Below are positions 1 to 9,024 of a stretch of DNA of 43,937 nt, piece by piece (the first letter of the stretch is position 1; each line of letters begins with the position of its first letter). The translations under genes were made by a program, and so were the position numbers. Location: NCBI GenBank assembly GCA_965662265.1, contig CBFIGX010000012.1, positions 1 to 43,937 of the forward strand, given 5' to 3'. Under the pieces are notes generated by a model. That model ran no database searches. It was not told the DNA's origin and saw nothing but the letters and a program-made list of their open reading frames with translations. This DNA is from CBFIGX01 sp965662265 (lineage in GTDB: Bacteria > Bacteroidota > Bacteroidia > Flavobacteriales > UBA7430).

Positions 1-3000
1 GATGGAGTATGTGATGAGGATGAAATAATGGGCTGTACAGATATGATGGCCTTAAATTATAATATGGATGCCACAGAAGATGATGGGTCGTGTATATCTG
101 TAATAGAAGGTTGTACAATTGAAACTGCTGATAACTACAACCCAATCGCAAATACAGATGATGGGTCTTGTTTTTGGTATGGATGTACTGATCCTAATTA
201 TGCAGAGTATGATGAAATAGCAACAATAGATAATGGGTCGTGTATCAACTTAGCATTTTATGGATGTACTGATCCTGCCTATTTAGAATTTAACATCAAC
301 GCTAATGTTGATGATAATTCTTGTGTTACTGCAGTAGTTTATGGATGTATGAACCCAAATTTTGCTGAGTTTGATCCATCTGCTAACGTAGATAATGGAA
401 CTTGTTTGACATTTGCATTTTATGGATGTATTGACCCTGCGTACTTAGAGTTTAATATCAATGCAAATATTGATGATGGTTCTTGTTCAACATTAATAGT
501 TTACGGATGTACTAATGATTTATTTGTTGAATATAACCCTGATGCAAATATAGACAACGGTTCATGTGTTAACTTTGTTGTGTACGGATGTACAGACCTA
601 ACTGCCTTCAATTATAATCCTAATGCTACTTCAGATGATGGCTCTTGTGTTGAAATAATTTATGGATGTACTAACCCTGAAGCATACAACTTTGAGGAAC
701 TTGCCAATGTAGACAATGGATCTTGTGAAGCTATTTCTTTTGGATGTATCGATCCAAATGCCTTTAACTATAATCCAAATGCTAATACTAATGATGGTAC
801 ATGTGAGGACGTAGTTCTAGGTTGTACTGATCAAAATGCTATAAATTATAATGAGTTTGCAAATACAGACAATGGATCATGTGAGACTACGGTGTATGGT
901 TGTACAGACCCCAATGCCTTTAATTATAATCCAAATGCAAATACTGATAATGGCGGGTGTATCCCTGTAATTGAAGGTTGTACAGAGTCTACAGCATTTA
1001 ATTTTAATGAAAATGCCAATACTGATGATGGAACTTGTATCGCTAAGGTGTTAGGGTGTACAGAACTTACAGCCTTTAACTATAATCCAAATGCAACAAC
1101 AGACAATGGTTCTTGTATTGAAGCAGTTTATGGTTGTACTAATCAGTCGGCTATCAACTACAATTCACAAGCAAATGTAAATGATGGTTCGTGTCAAGCC
1201 ACTGTAAATGGATGTATAGATCCTACAGCATTCAATTATAACCCTAATGCAAATACAGATGATGGTTCTTGTACTGAAGCAGTATATGGTTGTACCAACG
1301 AGTCAGCATATAACTATAGCGAACAGGCTAATGTAAATGATGGATCTTGTGTTGCTGTGGTTTTTGGCTGTACTGATGTTGATGCATTAAACTATAATCC
1401 TAATGCCAATACAGACAATGGAATTTGTCTTGTAGCTGTTTACGGTTGTACCAATGCAGCTGCCTTTAACTTCAATTCAGAGGCTAATGTAAATGATGGA
1501 TCTTGTGAGCAGGTTGTGTTTGGTTGTACTGATGTAGAGGCGTACAATTATAATCCAAATGCAAATACTGACAATGGTACTTGTATACAAGCAATTTATG
1601 GTTGTACTAATGCTGCCGCATATAACTACAACCCTTTAGCTACTCTTAGTGACGGTTCTTGTGTTGCAATAGTAAATGGCTGTACAAGTAATACTGCACT
1701 GAACTATAACCCAAATGCAACTACAGACAATGGTACTTGTATTGAAATAGTTTATGGATGTACTAATCCATTAGCGTTCAATTATGATCTAGCCGCTACT
1801 ATTAATGATGGTACTTGTGAGGCATTTGTATATGGATGTACTGATATAGGCTCATTAAACTACAACTCTCAAGCTAACTTTGACGATGGTTCGTGTACTG
1901 AGGTAATTTATGGATGTATGAATTCTTCTGCACACAATTATAACCCGCAAGCTAATACAAACGATGGTTCTTGTATTGCTACAATCTTCGGATGTACCGA
2001 TTCAGTGGCTCTCAATTATAATTCAATAGCAAATGAAGACGATGGTTCTTGTATTTCTATTGTAACGGGGTGTACAAATCCACTAGCGATTAATTACGAT
2101 GCAAATGCCAATACGAATGATGGTTCTTGTATTGCTTATGTGTATGGATGTACCGATGAAAATGCATTAAACTATTATGCTGGCGCAAATGAAGATGATG
2201 GATCTTGTATTGCTGTTACAGAAGGTTGTACTAATCCATTAGCCTTAAATTATGACACACAGGCTAACGTTAATGACGGATCTTGTATTGCAATTATTAA
2301 TGGCTGTACAGACCCATCTGCACTAAATTATAATTCCCTTGCAAACACAGATGATGGGTCTTGTATAGAAATTATAGCAGGTTGTACAAATCCATTAGCA
2401 TTTAACTATAATTCTGAAGCCAATTCTAATGATGGTTCTTGTGCAGCTGTAATTTATGGTTGTATGGATGAAAACGCCCTGAACTATAATATAGCGGCGA
2501 ATACTGATGATGGATCTTGTATTGCTGTTACAGAAGGTTGTACTAACCCTTTAGCGTTTAATTACGATCCAACAGCAAACTTTAACAATTTGTCATGTAT
2601 TCCATTTATTTATGGATGTACTGATGAAGAGGCTGCAAACTTTAACTTAAATGCAAATACCAACGATGGTTCTTGTGTTGAAGTAATTGAAGGTTGTACT
2701 AACCCAATTGCTTACAACTATGATTCAAATGCCAACACAGACAATGGCTCTTGTGAAGCTGCTATTGAAGGATGTACCGATGAAACTGCATCTAATTATA
2801 ATCCTGATGCAAACATATCTGGAGAATGTATAGATATAGTGTATGGGTGTATTTATGACTTCCCGTTTATTAGCAATTACGATTCTAGTGCTACAGTAAA
2901 TCAGGTTTCTGCAGATGATGATTCAGATCCTTGTGAATACAATTTTGAATTTAGGTCTTCGACAGATGTCTGTATTGATCCATTAGCTGAAAATTACTTC

Positions 3001-6000
3001 CCTGTTGCTGACCCTAATTCTGCTAGTTATAATCCAATAGTAGCTGCCAATGTTACAGTGAACTCTTCTGTTTGTGATTATGAAGAGGGTTGTACTGATG
3101 CATTAGCACTTAACTACGATTCTGATGCAGTTGTTGATGATGGCTCTTGTATTGATGTGGTTCCTGGCTGTACAGATTCTGATTTCATAGAATATAACGA
3201 TGCTGCAAATGTAGATAATGGTTCCTGTGAAACGCTCGTTGTTTTAGGTTGTACAGACGTTAATGCATTTAACTATGATTCTAATTCGAATACAGATGAT
3301 GGATCTTGTCAGGCTATAGTTTATGGTTGTATAGATGCTGGTTACTTAGAGTATGATGAATCTGCAAATACGGATAATGGTTCCTGTGTAAATGAAATTT
3401 TACTTGGATGTATGAATTCTGATTACATAGAGTATAATCCAGCTGCTAATACTGCAGATAATTCCGCTTGTATTACTCTAGCTATATACGGATGTATGGA
3501 CGCTAATTATCTTGAGTATGACGCTTCAGCTAATGTAAATAATCAAGAGCAATGTATTAACCTCATAGTAGAGGGTTGTCTTGATAACACTTATGTAGAA
3601 TACAATCCTGACGCGAATACCTCAGATGTATCACAGTGTATTACATTAATTGTTTACGGATGTACTGATAATTCATTCCTAGAATTTGATGAAAATGCAA
3701 ATACTAATGACCCTACTCAGTGTATCACGCAAATTATTGTTGGTTGTACGGATCCTAATTATGCTGAATATAGTGATGATGTTAACTCTTCAGATCCTTC
3801 AATGTGTGTTACTGAGCTAGTTGAAGGTTGTATGGACCAAACTTATGTAGAGTATGATCCAGAAGCTAACGTATCTGACGAGTCAATGTGTCAAAATTTG
3901 ATAGTAATTGGCTGTACAAATGCTAACTACGTAGAGTTTAATCCGAACGCAAATGTCTTAGATGAATCTGCTTGTATTACCCTTGTAATATTCGGATGTA
4001 CTAATGCAGATTATCTTGAATATTCAGCTATTGCAAATACGGATGATTCTTCTTGTGTAACCCTTGTAGTGGAAGGTTGTTTAGATATTAATTATCTTGA
4101 GTATAACACTTCTGCAAATACATCTAATTCTGCAATGTGTATCACAGAAATTGTAGAAGGCTGTATGGATAATACTTATGTAGAATACAATTCTGAAGCA
4201 AACACTAGCGATGTATCGCAATGTATCACGACTGCAATAATAGGGTGTACAGATATTAACTACACTGAATACGATATTGCTGCGAATGTCTCAGATAACT
4301 CAATGTGTGAAACTTTAGTAGTTAGTGGTTGTACTGACTCAGACTATTTAGAATACGATGTTTTAGCAAATGTGGATGATAGTAGTTGTCTTACTTTACT
4401 TGTAACTGGTTGTACAGATCCTAATTATATAGAATACGATGCCAATGCAAATGTTTCTGATTTAGATGCATGTGCTACTGAAATTATAGTTGGTTGCACC
4501 GATTCTAACTATGTTGAATATAGCGCTGATGCAAATACTTCAGATCCAACAATGTGTATTACTCCTATTGTTTTGGGTTGTACTGATGTAAACTATTTCG
4601 AATATGATGCAGCTTCAAACACAGATGATGGTTCTTGTGTGTCTGCCATTATAGAAGGATGTACAGACGAATCATATATAGAGTATTGGGAGTATAATTC
4701 AGAAGACAACTCTATTTCAGCATTAGATAACCCTGCAAATACAGATGATGGATCTTGTTCTAATTTAATTGTTCAAGGATGTACCAACTTCGATTATTCT
4801 GAATATAATGCAACTGCAAATGTAGATGATGGAACTTGTTCAGATTTAATTGCCACTTACGGTTGTACAGACCCTGACGCAGAAAATTATGACGAATTGG
4901 CCACTGATGATAATGAATCTTGTATATATCTAACTGACGGCTGTACTGATGAAACTGCAGATAATTATGATGTAGCAGCTACCTCAGACGACGGTTCGTG
5001 TACTTATACAGTTGAAGGCTGTACAGATCCAGTAGCATATAATTACAACCCATTTGCCAATTCTGACGACGGTTCTTGTGAAGCAATTGTACAAGGTTGT
5101 ACTGATATTACGGCAATGAACTATGACGAAAATGCAAATACAGATAACGGTTCTTGCGTTCCTAACGTTATGGGATGTACCGATCCTACAGCATTTAATT
5201 ATAACTCTCTTGCGAATACCGATGATGGAACATGTGAGGCAGTAATCGAAGGCTGTACCGATTTATCGGCATTCAATTACAACTCTTTAGCGAATACTGA
5301 TAACGGAACATGTGAGGCTGTAATTACCGGTTGTACTGAACTTGATGCATTTAATTATAATTCACTAGCAAATACTGATGATGGCTCTTGTGAAGCAATT
5401 GTAGAAGGATGTACAGATATTACAGCCTTGAATTACAACGAAAGTGCAAACACTGATGATGGTTTTTGTATTCCTTATATCTACGGATGTACGGACCTTA
5501 CAGCCTATAATTACAATGAAAATGCAAATACTGATGACGGTTCCTGTGAAGCTGCTTTAGAAGGTTGTACCAACCCAGATGCATTAAATTATGATGAAAA
5601 TGCCAATACCGATGATGGAACTTGTGTTCAAGCTATTTATGGTTGTACTGATGAAACAGCTGACAATTATAATGATCAGGCTAATGCAGATGATAATTCG
5701 TGTATATGGTTTGGTTGTACAGTTCCAATTTATTTAGAATATGACTCAATAGCCAATGTAAATGATGGCTCTTGTATGACTATCATAGTGTATGGATGTA
5801 TGGATGAAGCCTATTTAGAGTTTAATCCAGATGCAAATATGGATACCGAACCAACATCTTGTTTAACACCAATTGTGTATGGATGTATGGATGAAGCCNN
5901 NNNNNNNNNNNNNNNNNNNNNNNNNNNNNNNNNNNNNNNNNNNNNNNNNNNNNNNNNNNNNNNNNNNNNNNNNNNNNNNNNNNNNNNNNNNNNNNNNNNN

Positions 6001-6690
6001 NCAGATGCAAATATGGATACCGAACCAACATCTTGTTTAACACCAATTGTGTATGGATGTATGGATGAAGCTTATTTGGAGTATGATCCAAACGCAAATA
6101 TAGATACTGATCCTACATCATGTATTACCATCATTATCCAGGGATGTATAGATGACTTAGCATGTAACTATGATATGTCTGCTAACGTTGATAATGGTTC
6201 TTGTGAATATGTGTTAGATGCTCAAGTTTCTGAATTTGCGTATCCAGATTCTACAGTTACAGTAACTACAGATGCTCTTAACCCAACTTATACTTGGTAT
6301 CTAGATGATGTTGAGTTAGAAGAAACTTCAGAGTCACTTCAGCCAACAGTTGATGGATTGTATTCTGTTATAGTTGCTTCCACTGAATCTTGTATGGTAG
6401 AGTTGGAGTTTGAATTGAATGGGGTAGGAGTGATTGAAGTGAATGACATAACATTTAATGCATACCCTAATCCAATCGCAGATATTTTAACTATTGAGGC
6501 TAAAACTACAGATGTTTATAATATTGAAATTTTGAATACTTTAGGTGAAATACTAATAGCAAATGATTACTCAGGTGATGTGAAAAATAATATAGTAAAT
6601 ATTGATTTTAGACATCTTCCTGCAGGAGCATATTTCTTAAAAGTCACGACAAGTTCACAAACGAAATCAATAACACTAATGAAAAAGTAG
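1..6690 (+). CDS. Giant Cys/Asn/Asp-repeat secreted protein with T9SS sorting domain (5' partial)
   Basis: The gene runs in from the left edge. The frame is open from base 1 and reads DGVCDEDEI before the first in-frame ATG at 28, so that ATG is probably internal. DGVCDEDE resembles a thrombospondin-3-like calcium-binding turn. About 75 repeats follow, each with two Cys and the pattern GCTDxxAxNYNxxANxDDGSC plus a 5-6 residue linker. Next come an Ig/PKD-like segment (about 6210-6420) and a classic type A T9SS C-terminal domain (from about 6421: AYPNP, then LPAGAYFLKV, ending KK). It should therefore cross the outer membrane by the T9SS and end up on the surface or released. A Cys pair per unit suggests one disulfide each, and the acidic DDGSC ends suggest metal binding; both are inference. 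Function is unknown; adhesin or stalk-like spacer is a guess. A 103-N gap lies inside. Confidence 0.9.
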   Translation, partial: DGVCDEDEIMGCTDMMALNYNMDATEDDGSCISVIEGCTIETADNYNPIANTDDGSCFWYGCTDPNYAEYDEIATIDNGSCINLAFYGCTDPAYLEFNINANVDDNSCVTAVVYGCMNPNFAEFDPSANVDNGTCLTFAFYGCIDPAYLEFNINANIDDGSCSTLIVYGCTNDLFVEYNPDANIDNGSCVNFVVYGCTDLTAFNYNPNATSDDGSCVEIIYGCTNPEAYNFEELANVDNGSCEAISFGCIDPNAFNYNPNANTNDGTCEDVVLGCTDQNAINYNEFANTDNGSCETTVYGCTDPNAFNYNPNANTDNGGCIPVIEGCTESTAFNFNENANTDDGTCIAKVLGCTELTAFNYNPNATTDNGSCIEAVYGCTNQSAINYNSQANVNDGSCQATVNGCIDPTAFNYNPNANTDDGSCTEAVYGCTNESAYNYSEQANVNDGSCVAVVFGCTDVDALNYNPNANTDNGICLVAVYGCTNAAAFNFNSEANVNDGSCEQVVFGCTDVEAYNYNPNANTDNGTCIQAIYGCTNAAAYNYNPLATLSDGSCVAIVNGCTSNTALNYNPNATTDNGTCIEIVYGCTNPLAFNYDLAATINDGTCEAFVYGCTDIGSLNYNSQANFDDGSCTEVIYGCMNSSAHNYNPQANTNDGSCIATIFGCTDSVALNYNSIANEDDGSCISIVTGCTNPLAINYDANANTNDGSCIAYVYGCTDENALNYYAGANEDDGSCIAVTEGCTNPLALNYDTQANVNDGSCIAIINGCTDPSALNYNSLANTDDGSCIEIIAGCTNPLAFNYNSEANSNDGSCAAVIYGCMDENALNYNIAANTDDGSCIAVTEGCTNPLAFNYDPTANFNNLSCIPFIYGCTDEEAANFNLNANTNDGSCVEVIEGCTNPIAYNYDSNANTDNGSCEAAIEGCTDETASNYNPDANISGECIDIVYGCIYDFPFISNYDSSATVNQVSADDDSDPCEYNFEFRSSTDVCIDPLAENYFPVADPNSASYNPIVAANVTVNSSVCDYEEGCTDALALNYDSDAVVDDGSCIDVVPGCTDSDFIEYNDAANVDNGSCETLVVLGCTDVNAFNYDSNSNTDDGSCQAIVYGCIDAGYLEYDESANTDNGSCVNEILLGCMNSDYIEYNPAANTADNSACITLAIYGCMDANYLEYDASANVNNQEQCINLIVEGCLDNTYVEYNPDANTSDVSQCITLIVYGCTDNSFLEFDENANTNDPTQCITQIIVGCTDPNYAEYSDDVNSSDPSMCVTELVEGCMDQTYVEYDPEANVSDESMCQNLIVIGCTNANYVEFNPNANVLDESACITLVIFGCTNADYLEYSAIANTDDSSCVTLVVEGCLDINYLEYNTSANTSNSAMCITEIVEGCMDNTYVEYNSEANTSDVSQCITTAIIGCTDINYTEYDIAANVSDNSMCETLVVSGCTDSDYLEYDVLANVDDSSCLTLLVTGCTDPNYIEYDANANVSDLDACATEIIVGCTDSNYVEYSADANTSDPTMCITPIVLGCTDVNYFEYDAASNTDDGSCVSAIIEGCTDESYIEYWEYNSEDNSISALDNPANTDDGSCSNLIVQGCTNFDYSEYNATANVDDGTCSDLIATYGCTDPDAENYDELATDDNESCIYLTDGCTDETADNYDVAATSDDGSCTYTVEGCTDPVAYNYNPFANSDDGSCEAIVQGCTDITAMNYDENANTDNGSCVPNVMGCTDPTAFNYNSLANTDDGTCEAVIEGCTDLSAFNYNSLANTDNGTCEAVITGCTELDAFNYNSLANTDDGSCEAIVEGCTDITALNYNESANTDDGFCIPYIYGCTDLTAYNYNENANTDDGSCEAALEGCTNPDALNYDENANTDDGTCVQAIYGCTDETADNYNDQANADDNSCIWFGCTVPIYLEYDSIANVNDGSCMTIIVYGCMDEAYLEFNPDANMDTEPTSCLTPIVYGCMDEAXXXXXXXXXXXXXXXXXXXXXXXXXXXXXXXXXXXDANMDTEPTSCLTPIVYGCMDEAYLEYDPNANIDTDPTSCITIIIQGCIDDLACNYDMSANVDNGSCEYVLDAQVSEFAYPDSTVTVTTDALNPTYTWYLDDVELEETSESLQPTVDGLYSVIVASTESCMVELEFELNGVGVIEVNDITFNAYPNPIADILTIEAKTTDVYNIEILNTLGEILIANDYSGDVKNNIVNIDFRHLPAGAYFLKVTTSSQTKSITLMKK
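28..6207 (+). repeat. Tandem array of about 75 Cys-rich units (about 78-87 bp each)
   Basis: The units fall into two kinds. The N type has AxNYN in the middle and a 5-residue linker, giving 26 residues. The E type has YxEY or YxEF, often a longer end such as TSDVSQC, and a 6-residue linker, giving 27-29 residues. They occur in blocks: mostly E at 187-585, N at 586-2829, an atypical stretch at 2845-3087, mostly E at 3166-4839, N at 4861-5703, and E at 5713-6123. Most units differ at many synonymous sites, so the array is old and constrained as protein. The units around the assembly gap are the exception, being nearly identical in DNA. Confidence 0.92.
5899..6001. other. Assembly gap (103 N) inside the repeat array
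   Basis: The reading frame is kept across the gap. The 70 bases at 5828-5897 and 6002-6071 are identical and lie 174 bp apart, exactly two 87-bp units. The gap therefore fits one extra 29-residue unit that the assembler could not resolve. Confidence 0.97.
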
Positions 6691-6710
6691 TTTTAAATAA
6701 AAACTAAATT

Positions 6711-6741
6711 AAAGCTCCCTATTAAAAGGGAGCTTTTTTTT
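6711..6741 (+). terminator. Rho-independent terminator after the giant repeat gene
   Basis: An 8-bp perfect stem (AAGCTCCC 6712-6719 with GGGAGCTT 6728-6735) and an 8-nt loop are followed by a T tract at 6733-6741. It starts 21 bp after the stop codon, so the next repeat gene is probably transcribed separately. Confidence 0.9.
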
Positions 6742-6792
6742 GGTACAAGCTTTGATAAAAAGATTACTATATTCGTTGAAAATATCATTGAT

Positions 6793-8844
6793 ATGAAAAG
6801 AACCTTATTTTTTGTGACATTACTAGTTTATAACTTTGTTAATGCTCAGTTTTTAAATTGGCCTTCTAGCCCACTAGAAATAAATACTGGAAACAACCAC
6901 ACTATTCTGGTAATGTTAGATAATGATATTACACTTAATGAGTCATTAATCGAAAATGGAGCACTAGTAGGTGTTTTTTATGATGTTGGTGACAATAACC
7001 TGCAATGTGCAGGTGTCGTAGAATATGTTCAAGGGGAGACTTTTCAACTTATTGCTTATGGTGATGATTCTACAACACCCGAAATAGATGGTTATCTCAC
7101 AGGAGATGAATTTCAATGGTATGTTAATTATAATGGTATTGATTATGCAGCTATCCCCACGTATAATACCAGCCTTCCATTTGGGCCTGGAGAATACCAA
7201 ACAGATCAAATTGCCAACGTAACTGATCTGCAATTAATCGTTGAGGAAATAGAAGTCGAAGGATGTACAGATTCTAACTATATGGAATACGATGAAACGG
7301 CCACTATAGATGATGGCTCTTGTGAAACCATAGTTATCGAAGGATGTACAGATCCTGAGTCGATTAATTTTAGCCTCGAGGCTAATGTAGATGATGGCTC
7401 ATGTCAGGCGGCCATAGAAGGCTGTACTGATTCTGAAGCCTTTAACTTCAACCCTAATGCTAACATAGATGATGGTTCTTGTACTGATGTATCAATTGGT
7501 TGTATTGACCCTGATTATTTAGAGTACAATCCTGATGCAAATACAGATGATGGCTCTTGTGAAACACTAGCTATTTTTGGGTGCACTGTAGAAATAGCAA
7601 TTAATTATAATCCTGAGGCAACCGCAAACGATGGCTCTTGCATACTAGAATTAAATGGATGTACCGATCCTTTATATGTTGAATATAATGAAAATGCTAC
7701 CATTGATGATGGCTCGTGTATGCTGCTCATAATTGAAGGTTGCACAAACCCTAATTACATAGAATTCTATCCTCCAGCAAATACTGATAATGGGTCTTGC
7801 GAAACATTAATCGACGGAGGGTGTACAGATTCTAATTATATGGAATTTGATCCAGAAGCAACGCTCAATGATGGCTCTTGTTTAACACTAATTATTTTTG
7901 GTTGTTTGGAAGACACTTTCATTGAGTATAATGTAAATGCAAATACAGATGATGGGTCTTGTGAAACAATAGCAGTTTATGGATGTACTGATGTTTTGGC
8001 TGATAATTACAATCTACTGGCGAATCTTGATGACTCATCATGTTTTTACTTGGGATGTACAGACTCAGAGGCTTATAACTTCGATGAGACAGCTACTGAA
8101 GATGATGGTTCATGCGTTGCTGTTGTTGAAGGCTGTACTAATCCAGATTATTTAGAATTTAATCCAAATGCCAACACTAATGATGGTTCTTGTTACACAG
8201 TTATAATTAATGGCTGTACAGATGCTGAAGCATATAATTATGAAGAATTAGCAAACGTTGATGATGGATCATGTGAGCCAGTAGTAGAGGGTTGTACAGA
8301 TGTAAATTTTGTTGAATTTAATCCTAATGCCAATATCGAAGATGGTTCATGTACAACACCTGTTATTTTTGGCTGTACTGATGTAGATGCTGCAAATTAT
8401 CAAATAGATGCGAATACCGATAATGGCTCTTGTGTTTATTATTTGATAAATATTACCTATGAACAAGTTAGTCCTGCGATATATGAATTTGAAGTAGAGG
8501 TCGTATACCTAGAAAATTATGTCTTATTCTGGGACTTTGGAGATGGAACTTATTCAACTTTACAAAGTAATTTCCACATATATAACCTAAATGGTGATTA
8601 TACTATAACAGTTTCTGCCACGAATGGAGAATTGTCATTAATAGATGAGGTAACTATAACTATTGATGTTCCGGGATTATCTGTAGATGAAAATGAGTCT
8701 GGAAATGAATTACTCAACACTTCATATTTCGATTTACTAGGAAAACCTGTGGTTATACCATCTAAAAATAAGATTTATATCAAAGTGGATCAATATAAAA
8801 GCGGCAAGATGGTAAGGTCAAAATGTTTATACACAAACAACTAA
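6793..8844 (+). CDS. Secreted Cys-rich repeat protein with PKD-like domain and short T9SS-type tail
   Basis: This 683-residue protein shares its repeats with the giant upstream gene. Residues 1-18 form a signal peptide ending at VNA-Q. Residues about 20-150 look like a Bacteroidota N-terminal domain seen on such proteins (LVGVFYD, then CAGVVEY, then IAYGDD). Fifteen GCTD...DDGSC units fill about 157-547 and mix the N and E types. A PKD-like domain follows (FWDFGDGTYS), and the end is a short tail (YFDLLGKPVVIP, then KNKIYIKV, then a basic end). That tail lacks the YPNP block of the classic sorting domain but matches the tails of two other proteins in this window. It is likely exported by Sec and then the T9SS. 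Whether it works with its giant neighbour is inference from adjacency and shared repeats. Function is unknown. Confidence 0.88.
   Translation: MKRTLFFVTLLVYNFVNAQFLNWPSSPLEINTGNNHTILVMLDNDITLNESLIENGALVGVFYDVGDNNLQCAGVVEYVQGETFQLIAYGDDSTTPEIDGYLTGDEFQWYVNYNGIDYAAIPTYNTSLPFGPGEYQTDQIANVTDLQLIVEEIEVEGCTDSNYMEYDETATIDDGSCETIVIEGCTDPESINFSLEANVDDGSCQAAIEGCTDSEAFNFNPNANIDDGSCTDVSIGCIDPDYLEYNPDANTDDGSCETLAIFGCTVEIAINYNPEATANDGSCILELNGCTDPLYVEYNENATIDDGSCMLLIIEGCTNPNYIEFYPPANTDNGSCETLIDGGCTDSNYMEFDPEATLNDGSCLTLIIFGCLEDTFIEYNVNANTDDGSCETIAVYGCTDVLADNYNLLANLDDSSCFYLGCTDSEAYNFDETATEDDGSCVAVVEGCTNPDYLEFNPNANTNDGSCYTVIINGCTDAEAYNYEELANVDDGSCEPVVEGCTDVNFVEFNPNANIEDGSCTTPVIFGCTDVDAANYQIDANTDNGSCVYYLINITYEQVSPAIYEFEVEVVYLENYVLFWDFGDGTYSTLQSNFHIYNLNGDYTITVSATNGELSLIDEVTITIDVPGLSVDENESGNELLNTSYFDLLGKPVVIPSKNKIYIKVDQYKSGKMVRSKCLYTNN
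7261..8433 (+). repeat. Array of 15 Cys-rich units
   Basis: Same unit as in the neighbouring giant gene, with two Cys each. Nearly all units end DDGSC, DNGSC or NDGSC. N-type and E-type units are interspersed here rather than blocked. Confidence 0.92.
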
Positions 8845-8861
8845 TATCTAAATTACTAAAT

Positions 8862-8893
8862 AAAAAAAGCACTAACTCTGTTAGTGCTTTTTT
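8862..8893. terminator. Bidirectional terminator between repeat gene and tRNA-Thr
   Basis: GCACTAA (8869-8875) pairs with TTAGTGC (8881-8887) around a 5-nt loop, with an A run on the left and a T run on the right. It can end the plus-strand repeat gene and also the minus-strand tRNA, whose 3' end is only 3 bp away. Confidence 0.9.
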
Positions 8894-8896
8894 ATG

Positions 8897-8969
8897 AGCT
8901 GACAATCGGACTTGAACCGACGACCTCATCCCTACCAAGGATGTGCTCTACCAACTGAGCTATGTCAGC
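8897..8969 (-). tRNA. tRNA-Thr (anticodon GGT)
   Basis: The minus strand folds into a standard cloverleaf of 73 nt. The acceptor stem is GCTGACA/TGTCAGC, the D arm starts GCTC and closes GAGC, and the anticodon stem is CATCC/GGATG with loop TTGGTAG, giving anticodon GGT. The T arm is GTCGG TTCAAGT CCGAT. The discriminator base is U and CCA is not encoded. Confidence 0.96.
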
Positions 8970-8979
8970 AATTGGTCTG

Positions 8980-9009
8980 CAAATTTAAAAAAATATCATT
9001 CCAACCAAA
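8980..9009 (-). promoter_or_regulatory. Promoter of tRNA-Thr
   Basis: Read on the minus strand: TTTG (9006-9009), an 18-bp spacer, then TAAATTTG (8980-8987), a full match to the Bacteroidota -33/-7 pattern. Transcription would start a few bases before the tRNA 5' end at 8969, so the tRNA does not depend on the efflux operon upstream. Confidence 0.75.
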
Positions 9010-9024
9010 GTGCCTATTCTATTT

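Noticed and set aside
5822..6097. Minus-strand frame across the assembly gap
   Set aside because: It is the reverse image of the repeat units and spans the N run; it has no independent support.
28..8440. Regular tandem repeats as a possible CRISPR array
   Set aside because: The repeats are coding, in frame throughout, differ at many synonymous sites and have no constant repeat with unique spacers.
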